The notes under the pieces are model-generated. The model was not told where the DNA came from. It made no database searches and was given only the letters and a program-made list of their open reading frames with translations. Of a DNA stretch of 64,000 nucleotides, positions 58,058-64,000 are shown one piece after another (within the stretch, counting starts at the first letter, position 1; the number at the start of each line of letters is the position of its first letter). The stretch is from DAOQVR01 sp035341665 (GTDB lineage: Bacteria; Chloroflexota; Anaerolineae; JAAYZQ01), in the NCBI GenBank assembly GCA_035341665.1, contig DAOQVR010000013.1, positions 62,001-126,000 on the forward strand. Direction: 5' to 3'. The position numbers and the translations under genes are program-made.

Positions 58058-59553
58058 TGGCTGACCAAGAAACCGGTGAAGAATCAGTCCCCAACAGCGC
58101 TTTGTACGATGCGATCGACGCTTACGTCGAAGGGCAGATGCGTCGCCTGAATATGCCCGGCGTGGCCCTGGCGATCGTCGAGGGTGACAAGATCGTGCAC
58201 CAGCGCGGCTATGGCCGGGCCCGCCCCTACGGAGAGACTCCCTCGCCCCGTACGCCCTTCCCCATCGGCTCTCTCACCAAATCGTTCACCGCCATGGCGG
58301 TAATGCAGCTTGTCGAAGCCGGCAGGATCGAGCTGGACGTGCCGGTGCAGCGCTACCTGCCCTGGTTCCGGATAGCCGATCCCCAGGCGTCGGCCCAGAT
58401 GACCGTGCGCCACCTGCTGAACCAGACCAGCGGCCTGCCGGCCCATTCTGGCGAGCTCGTCGCGTTCGATTTCGACAGCAGCCCGGGCGCCGCCGAGCGC
58501 CACGGGCGCTCGCTGGCTGCGCTCAGGCTGACCCACCCACCCGGCTTGGCGTGGGAATACAGCAACTCGAATTACGTCTTGCTCGGGCTGATCATCGAAG
58601 CCGCCGGCGGCGAATCGTACGCGGAGTATGTCCAGAGGCACATCTGCACCCCACTGGACATGCGCCGCACCTATACTTCGCAGGCTCGGGCGAAGCAGAA
58701 CGGCCTGGCGGTGGGCCACCAGTACCGGTTCATGATTCCCTGTGCTGCGCCCAGCATGCCCCTCCCGGAGCCCGAGCTTGCAGGCGGTGGGCTTATCTCC
58801 TGTGCTGAGGATTTGGCCCGCTACATGATTGCGCTTCTGAACCGGGGCCGCTACGGGGACGTACAAGTCCTCTCAGGCGCCGGTGTCGACGAGCTGCACC
58901 GCGAGGTGGGGCAAGTCGGTGCCTTCGGCCTTTCCTTGGGGCAGTACGGGATGGGATGGTTCGTAGGCAAGCATGGGAAGACAAAGCTGATCTGGCATGG
59001 CGGCACCCTCCCCGACTTTGCTGCCCACATGGCGCTGCTGCCGGAGCAAAAGAAGGGCGTGGTCCTACTCTTCAACGCGTGTCACCACTGGATGAACCCC
59101 GTCCTCGCGGACCTGGGGAACACCGTGGCCGTCAGGCTTGCCGGAGAACCGCACGCTCCGCTCCCGTTCTTTCACCTGGTCCCCTGGGTACTGCGCGCCC
59201 AACTGCTCATCCCGGCCCTCCAAGTGGCGGGGGTCGCCGCCACACTGCGGCGCTTGCGCCGCTGGCGCCTGGATCCTGAGCGCCGCCCAAGCGGCGGGCG
59301 CGCGTGGGGGCTGCATGTCCTGCTCCCGCTGATTGCGAATTTGTTGGCCGCCCTCCCCCTGAAGCCCATGTTGGGGAAGAGGCGCGGCTATCAGAGGCTC
59401 TACATGTCCGACTGGGCTTGGATCGCCATGGTCTGCGGCAGCTTTGCGCTGGTGTGGAGCTTCTTGCGTACGGGGTTGGCCCTCGCGGCACTGCGAAAGG
59501 CCTCGCCGTCCAAACCGCCCGCTGCGCGGCTCGTCCCCAAGCAACGAGGCTGA
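58057..59553 (+). CDS. Class C beta-lactamase-like serine hydrolase with C-terminal membrane helices
   Basis: A 498-residue protein. Residues 15-350 match the beta-lactamase/transpeptidase-like family with SxxK (GSLTKSF), the YxN motif (YSNSNYVLLG) and HGGT in place of KTG. The C-terminal about 130 residues contain three hydrophobic helices (including LHVLLPLIANLLAALPL and WIAMVCGSFALVWSFLR). No signal peptide is visible. Relatives are peptidases or esterases rather than true lactamases. The ATG overlaps the preceding stop. Confidence 0.9.
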   Translation: MADQETGEESVPNSALYDAIDAYVEGQMRRLNMPGVALAIVEGDKIVHQRGYGRARPYGETPSPRTPFPIGSLTKSFTAMAVMQLVEAGRIELDVPVQRYLPWFRIADPQASAQMTVRHLLNQTSGLPAHSGELVAFDFDSSPGAAERHGRSLAALRLTHPPGLAWEYSNSNYVLLGLIIEAAGGESYAEYVQRHICTPLDMRRTYTSQARAKQNGLAVGHQYRFMIPCAAPSMPLPEPELAGGGLISCAEDLARYMIALLNRGRYGDVQVLSGAGVDELHREVGQVGAFGLSLGQYGMGWFVGKHGKTKLIWHGGTLPDFAAHMALLPEQKKGVVLLFNACHHWMNPVLADLGNTVAVRLAGEPHAPLPFFHLVPWVLRAQLLIPALQVAGVAATLRRLRRWRLDPERRPSGGRAWGLHVLLPLIANLLAALPLKPMLGKRRGYQRLYMSDWAWIAMVCGSFALVWSFLRTGLALAALRKASPSKPPAARLVPKQRG

Positions 59554-59597
59554 GCTTTTGCCTGTTGTCATCGGCACTATATGGAGGGTATCCCGCC

Positions 59598-60407
59598 ATG
59601 AGGAAGAAGATCGGAGGCTATCAGGTCGTCGATCTCTCACCTGCACGCCGCATGATGATCAACATGCTCGACCTGCCAGGGCCGACGCATCTGATGTACG
59701 GGCTGCTGGAAGTGGACGTCACCGCTGCCCGGCAGTTCATCGAGGAACACAGGGCGCGCACCGGCGAGACGCTGTCCTTCACCGGATTCCTCACCCTGTG
59801 CCTGGCCCGCGCGGTGAATGAGGACAAGACTGTGCAGGCCTACCTGAAAGGCCGCAAGCAACTAGCTTTGCCTGACGACGTGGACGTTGGGCTGATGATC
59901 GAAGGGAAGATGGCCGACAAGCGTGCCTTGATGGGCCACGTCGTCCGCGGCGCCAACCGCAAGACATACCGGGAGATCCATGAGGAGATTCGCTCGGTCC
60001 AGGCCCAACCGGTGCCACAGGGCAGAGGAATGCCCGGCTGGTTCCGGTCGGCCATGCTCCTGCCGTGGCCACTGTCCAGGCTGGTCAAGGCCCTGGTTGG
60101 TATGGCAGTGCAGCGCGATCCGACGATCGTTACGTCCATGGGCGGCACCGTGGGCGTTACCGCTATTGGCATGTTTGGCGAAGGGCATAGCGGCTGGGGG
60201 ATCTTTCCCGTAACCCAGGTGCTGGGCCTGGTGGTGGGGAGCATTGCCTGGAAGCCAGGTGTCGTGGAGGGCCGGATCGAGCCGCGCGAGATCCTCCACC
60301 TGACTGTGGTGTTTGACCACGACGTGATTGACGGGGCACCGGCGGCCCGGTTCACCCGGAGGTTGGTGGAGCTCATCGAGGCCGGATATGGGCTCGAGCA
60401 GGGCTAG
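59598..60407 (+). CDS. Stand-alone 2-oxoacid dehydrogenase E2-type acyltransferase
   Basis: A 269-residue protein consisting only of the E2 catalytic (chloramphenicol acetyltransferase-like) domain, with LSFTGFLTLCLARAVNED, the long middle region, and the catalytic HxxxDG motif as FDHDVIDGAPAARFTRRLVE. The lipoyl and E1/E3-binding domains of complete E2 subunits are missing. It probably transfers an acyl group from CoA to a small acceptor. The ATG at 59598 has GGAGGGT upstream; a longer frame from 59304 lies inside the previous gene. No E1 or E3 genes are near. Confidence 0.85.
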   Translation: MRKKIGGYQVVDLSPARRMMINMLDLPGPTHLMYGLLEVDVTAARQFIEEHRARTGETLSFTGFLTLCLARAVNEDKTVQAYLKGRKQLALPDDVDVGLMIEGKMADKRALMGHVVRGANRKTYREIHEEIRSVQAQPVPQGRGMPGWFRSAMLLPWPLSRLVKALVGMAVQRDPTIVTSMGGTVGVTAIGMFGEGHSGWGIFPVTQVLGLVVGSIAWKPGVVEGRIEPREILHLTVVFDHDVIDGAPAARFTRRLVELIEAGYGLEQG

Positions 60408-60588
60408 AACTATTGGCGGCGCAGCGAGCCGGAGTGGCCCGATCCTGGGATTCCGCCCATCCTCTTGGGTGCCCGATCGCGGCCGGAGGCCCACTCCCTC
60501 GCCTTGGCTGGGGCTGCGGACCTCCGGTATGCGAGTGCCGCGAACCACAGGATCGTCTTCTTGGCCTGCATCTTGGCGTCCTGCCTGT

Positions 60589-61158
60589 CTACTTGCTCTG
60601 CAACAGCCCGATCACGGCATCGATGAGCGCCTGGCTCGCCCCGCTGCCGGTTCCGCCGGCGGCCTCCCGCTCCGCCTGGCGTGTGGCGCGCGCCTCCGGC
60701 GAGAGGCTCTGGCCCTCGCCCTGCTGCCCCGAGCCCATGCCGCTTCCCGAGCCGGTGCTCAGGCCCTGGCTCTGGGCCCAGGCCTGAAGGTCGGACTGGG
60801 TGAGGTGCAGCGCGCCGATAGCGGCCAACTGCTCGGCGGTTAGGGCGCCCTCGAGCTGTGCCAGCAGCGCATCCACCTCGGCCGGGGCCGAGGCGCCGCT
60901 GCCCATGGTGCCGCGCAGCGCCTGCCAGACAAGCAGCATCTCGCCTGCCTGCGCCGCCGTCACCGGCTGATCGGTCTCCTCCAGCCGGAGCGTGCCCAGT
61001 GCGAGCTGGTTGCGCAGCGGTAGTGCGCCCTCGTAAGAGGTATCCAGGGCGGACGAGGAGTCCGCGGCGGACGTCGGCGGCGCACCCTGGCCTCCACTGC
61101 AACCCGTGAGCGCGAGGCTCATCAAGACAATCCCTGCGAACCATGTCATGCGTTTCAT
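60589..61158 (-). CDS. Lipoprotein of unknown function linked to the ABC exporter operon
   Basis: A 189-residue protein with a signal peptide and lipobox ALTGC (Cys20). The mature part is helical and rich in Gln, Ala, Gly and Ser, with ALRGTMGSGASAPAEVDALL and LTQSDLQAWAQSQGLS. It starts 27 bases after the permease stop, so it is the last gene of the export operon. No enzymatic motif is seen; it may be a substrate, a partner or an accessory cap. The 180 bases downstream to the E2 gene stop hold no recognisable gene. Confidence 0.78.
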   Translation of the reverse strand: MKRMTWFAGIVLMSLALTGCSGGQGAPPTSAADSSSALDTSYEGALPLRNQLALGTLRLEETDQPVTAAQAGEMLLVWQALRGTMGSGASAPAEVDALLAQLEGALTAEQLAAIGALHLTQSDLQAWAQSQGLSTGSGSGMGSGQQGEGQSLSPEARATRQAEREAAGGTGSGASQALIDAVIGLLQSK

Positions 61159-61185
61159 CTTGTCTATCTCTCCTGTAGGTCTCTC

Positions 61186-62391
61186 TTATTCGTGGCGCAG
61201 CGCCGCGATGGGGTCGAGCTGTGCGGCCTTGGTGGCCGGATAGTAGCCGAAGAAGATTCCGACGGCGGCCGCCGCTCCAAAGGCCAGCGGCACTGAGGCA
61301 GGCACGATCTCTGTGCGCATTGTTCCGAGCCGGCCGAATAGCTCAGCCCCTCCGATGCCCAGCAGCACGCCCACCAGTCCGCCGACCAGGCTGAGGGTGA
61401 CGGCCTCGATCAGGAACTGGAGCAGCACGTCGCGCGGGCGCGCGCCCAGCGCCTGCCGCAGGCCGATCTCGCGGGTGCGCTCGGTCACCGACACCAGCAT
61501 GATGTTCATGATGCCTATTCCGCCCACCAGCAGCGACACGCCCGCCACCCATCCCAATAGGTTGCGAAACGCCTCGGTCGTCGCCTGCTGGGTTGAGATG
61601 ATGTCCTGCTGCGTCTGCACGGTGAAGTCGGGCTGGGACGCGTCCACGCCATGGCGCTCCACCAACAGGGCCGTCACCTGGTTGATGACGCTCTCCATGG
61701 CCTCTTGGCTCTCGGCCTTGATGTAGACGGTGCGCACCCGGTCGACGGCCATCCGCGACGGGATGAACTTCTGGTGCATCACCGTGATGGGGATGTAGGC
61801 ACGCCCGTCATAGTCGACGTCGGCCACCATGCCCTTCTCTTCCATCACCCCCAGCACCTGCATCTTGGTCGATCCAATGGTCACCGTCTGGCCGACCGGG
61901 CTCTCGTCGCCGAACAGGTCGCGGGCGATCCCGTGTCCCAACACCACGAGCTTGAGCTTGCGCTCGTTTTCCTCGGCTGAGAAGAAGCGCCCGTCGCCCA
62001 GGCCGTAGTCGCGAACGCTTGGGAAATCGGCGGTGACCCCAAGGACGGTGATCCCTTCGAGCCTGGCGGTGCCTCCGCTGATGTCCTGTACCGACTGAAA
62101 CTCGGCTGCCACGCCGTCGGCGTTGCGCACGGTCTCCATGATCGCGAGGGCGTCGTCATAGAGCAGAGTCTGCGAGGCGCCGGGGACTCCTCGCACCGGG
62201 CTGACGATGATCAGGTTGGCGCCAAGGGCATTGATCTGCTCGGCAATGGCCGCCTCGGCACCGGCGCTGACCGCCAGCATCATGATGACCGATGCCACGC
62301 CGATGATCACCCCCAGGGTCGTCAGTAGCGAGCGCACCTTGTTGAGCGCCAGCCCTTCCCAGGCCGCGCTGAACGTTTCGGCCAGCTTCAT
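61186..62391 (-). CDS. MacB/FtsX-type ABC transporter permease
   Basis: A 401-residue permease. After TFSAAWEGLALNKVRSLLTT and a first membrane helix (LTTLGVIIGVASVIMMLAVS) come a periplasmic-core-type domain (about 45-260) and three C-terminal helices with GGIGIMNIMLVSVTERTREI and GLRQALGAR, typical of MacB. The cytosolic ATPase is encoded separately; its stop overlaps this start (ATGA). The complex moves substrates from or across the membrane in a mechanotransmission mode. Confidence 0.93.
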   Translation of the reverse strand: MKLAETFSAAWEGLALNKVRSLLTTLGVIIGVASVIMMLAVSAGAEAAIAEQINALGANLIIVSPVRGVPGASQTLLYDDALAIMETVRNADGVAAEFQSVQDISGGTARLEGITVLGVTADFPSVRDYGLGDGRFFSAEENERKLKLVVLGHGIARDLFGDESPVGQTVTIGSTKMQVLGVMEEKGMVADVDYDGRAYIPITVMHQKFIPSRMAVDRVRTVYIKAESQEAMESVINQVTALLVERHGVDASQPDFTVQTQQDIISTQQATTEAFRNLLGWVAGVSLLVGGIGIMNIMLVSVTERTREIGLRQALGARPRDVLLQFLIEAVTLSLVGGLVGVLLGIGGAELFGRLGTMRTEIVPASVPLAFGAAAAVGIFFGYYPATKAAQLDPIAALRHE

Positions 62392-63116
62392 CTCGGCTCC
62401 CTCCTGTCCAGGCAGCTCTCGGCACCACCCTGCCCATCGGACACGATCCGGCCGTCGCGCACGCAGACTACCCTCTGGGCATGGGTGGCGATGTCTGGCT
62501 CGTGGGTGACCATGACGATGGTTGCTCCCCCGCCGTGCAGCCGGTGAAGAAGATCCATGATCTCGACGCTGGATCGGGTGTCGAGGTTGCCCGTCGGCTC
62601 GTCGGCCAGGAGGATTGCAGGCCGGTTGATCACGGCCCGGGCAATGGCTACCCGCTGCTGCTGCCCGCCCGACAGCTCGTTGGGCCGGTGGTGCATCCGG
62701 TCGCCGAGGCCCACCGATTCCAGAGCCGTCACTGCGCGGTCGTATCGCTCGTCGGCGTCGGGGTGGTTCTCTACGTTGTAGAGGAGGGGCAGCATCACGT
62801 TCTTGACGGCGCTCAGCCGGGGCAGCAGGTTGTACGACTGGAAGACAAAGCCGATGGCCCGGTTGCGGACCTGGGCCAGTTCGGACCGGCTGAGCTGGCT
62901 GACGTCTTCGCCGTCCAGGTAGTACGTCCCCCCAGTCGGCCGGTCCAGACAGCCCAAGATGTTCATCAGGGTGGACTTGCCCGAGCCGGAGGGTCCCATC
63001 AGTGCCACGAACTCGCCCTTCTGCACCTTCAGGTCTACTTTGTCCAGAGCCCGCACCTCAGCATCCCCGATGCCGTAGATTCGGGTCAGGCCGGTTGTCT
63101 CAATCACCGTGTGCAT
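62388..63116 (-). CDS. MacB-type ABC transporter ATP-binding protein
   Basis: A 242-residue ATPase of the LolD/MacB type, with Walker A GPSGSGKST, Q-loop FVFQSYNLLPRLSA, signature LSGGQQQRVAIARA, Walker B ILLADEPTGNLD and the switch His in VMVTHEPD. ATG 63116 is preferred over a longer frame because the family pattern (IETTGLTRIYGIGDAEVRAL) starts there. It lies 31 bases after the adaptor stop and overlaps the permease by four bases. Confidence 0.96.
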   Translation of the reverse strand: MHTVIETTGLTRIYGIGDAEVRALDKVDLKVQKGEFVALMGPSGSGKSTLMNILGCLDRPTGGTYYLDGEDVSQLSRSELAQVRNRAIGFVFQSYNLLPRLSAVKNVMLPLLYNVENHPDADERYDRAVTALESVGLGDRMHHRPNELSGGQQQRVAIARAVINRPAILLADEPTGNLDTRSSVEIMDLLHRLHGGGATIVMVTHEPDIATHAQRVVCVRDGRIVSDGQGGAESCLDRREPR

Positions 63117-63147
63117 GTCGATCGTCTCCACTGTCTCAAGTCCAGGC

Positions 63148-64000
63148 CTACTCGCCTTCGACCTCGACCGTACCTGTGCTGACCACTTCGCCCTTCTCCA
63201 GGCCTGACAGGACCTCGCCATTCGCAAAGTCTTTGAGCCCGATGGTCACCGGGCGCAGCTCCAGCTTGCCATCGGGCCGGACGACAAAGACCGCGTACTG
63301 CCCTGGAGCGGTTTCGCGCAGAGCCTGCACGGGCACCAGCAGGGCACCCTCGGACTCACCGGCCACGACGACGACCTCCGCGGTCAGGCCGGAGAGGAGG
63401 GTTACTGGATGGCTGGTGAGGTCGATTCTGGCCCATGCCTGGACGGCCGGCGTGCCGTCTACCGTGACAAGGGCAGGGTCGACGCGCACCACTTGACCGG
63501 CGAACACCAGGTCGGGCAGGGCCTCGAAGAGAATCTCCACCGGGTTGCCCGGTGCAACACTGATCAGATCCGTCTCTTCCACCCAGAATCGCACCAGGGG
63601 AGCAGTCAAGTCGGCCAGGGTGACGATCGGGGACGCGCTCACCGGCTCCGCTGCGCTGGCCTGCACGGTGAGGACGGTGCCGGCCATGGGCGCCCGCAGC
63701 TCGGTCTCGGACAGCCGCCGGAGGGCTGTCTCGAGGTTGTACCCGGCCTGTGCGACACCCAACTCGGCCACTTCCAGGTCCCCGGCGGAGGCACCGGCGA
63801 GGAGAGCCTCCACCTGGACCTGTGCCTGGGCCAGTTTGGCCTCGGCCGCGGCCTTGGCATCAGGATCGGGGCCGGCCAACAGGCTCTGCAGCTGCGCGTC
63901 AGCCAGCGCGACCTTGGCACGGGCGGCGGCGATGCTTTCGGAGGTGGGTCCGGTCATGGCCTCCTGATACTCCGCCTTGGCCTTCTCATAGTTGGTGGTT
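63148..64000 (-). CDS. HlyD/MacA-type membrane fusion protein (N-terminal part outside window)
   Basis: About 284 C-terminal residues; the frame is open to the window edge, so the gene starts beyond it. A helical hairpin rich in Ala (ALADAQLQSLLAG...AKLAQAQVQVEALLAG) is followed by the lipoyl half-motif LRAPMAGTVLTVQA, a beta-barrel domain (VRFWVEETDLISVAPG...) and a membrane-proximal domain with VPVQALRETAPGQYAVFVVR. This is the adaptor that links an ABC permease to the outside. It heads the operon with the ATPase, permease and lipoprotein genes. Confidence 0.93.
   Translation of the reverse strand, partial: TTNYEKAKAEYQEAMTGPTSESIAAARAKVALADAQLQSLLAGPDPDAKAAAEAKLAQAQVQVEALLAGASAGDLEVAELGVAQAGYNLETALRRLSETELRAPMAGTVLTVQASAAEPVSASPIVTLADLTAPLVRFWVEETDLISVAPGNPVEILFEALPDLVFAGQVVRVDPALVTVDGTPAVQAWARIDLTSHPVTLLSGLTAEVVVVAGESEGALLVPVQALRETAPGQYAVFVVRPDGKLELRPVTIGLKDFANGEVLSGLEKGEVVSTGTVEVEGE

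Overview
The window looks like a chromosome segment from a GC-rich member of the Chloroflexota (Anaerolineae-like), read from gene content rather than any search. The clues are a secreted or membrane protein with zinc ribbons and a Thr/Pro tract, huge multi-GAF sensor kinases, stand-alone PA14/LysM proteins, translin, orphan TolB-like lipoproteins and an alternative mevalonate route. Almost the whole window is coding. Nine promoters match the -35/-10 consensus well (16-17 bp spacing), so an ordinary housekeeping sigma factor is implied.

Layout. 1-3617: the 3' end of a ClpB-type disaggregase followed by a complete ClpC-type unfoldase. 3660-7802: a YaaA/DUF6884-like protein, an orphan sugar-binding lipoprotein with an inverted repeat over its promoter, a stand-alone CBM48 protein and a LysM-PA14 secreted protein. 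7824-15232 (minus strand): one long operon holding flavin prenyltransferase UbiX, a UbiD-like decarboxylase, both aconitase X subunits, isopentenyl phosphate kinase, an IscU/NifU-like scaffold, a site-2 protease and a zinc-ribbon membrane protein. The first five genes encode every step of the archaeal-type modified mevalonate pathway after mevalonate 5-phosphate. 15314-20670: ribosomal protein L25 and a 1,532-residue multidomain amylopullulanase-like enzyme. 20906-27346: two tandem S41 proteases, SmpB, an unknown conserved-looking protein, a lipoprotein that joins a beta-propeller to an M15-type peptidase domain, and a degenerate response regulator. 27847-33665: Sua5/YrdC, a LiaF-like membrane protein, two glycosyltransferases, an unusual M24 protein and an MFS transporter.

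33673-36577: a cluster of short palindromes, a translin homologue, and a Cas4-like nuclease encoded as two separate membrane-anchored halves, followed by RarD and a discoidin-domain remnant. 36682-42509: KdpE and KdpD without a Kdp pump (only a kdpC 3' remnant survives), divergent from a KimA-type potassium importer, which suggests a rewired potassium response. 42777-48935: a 1,563-residue hybrid PAS/GAF DesK-type sensor kinase, its NarL-type regulator and a methyltransferase. 49122-54336: small membrane proteins, a lone receiver, an SRPBCC protein, and a flavinylation module (flavodoxin-like reductase, ApbE, two anchored FMN-binding proteins) with a DUF4389 protein. 54485-60407: MFS transporter, a small Cys/His protein, M28 peptidase with embedded membrane helices, alpha/beta hydrolase, class C beta-lactamase-like hydrolase and a stand-alone E2-type acyltransferase. 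60589-64000 (minus strand): a MacAB-like ABC export operon whose adaptor runs off the window.

No rRNA, tRNA, tmRNA, CRISPR array, transposase or integrase was recognised. The two most notable points are the bacterial anhydromevalonate-phosphate operon and the split Cas4 beside translin.
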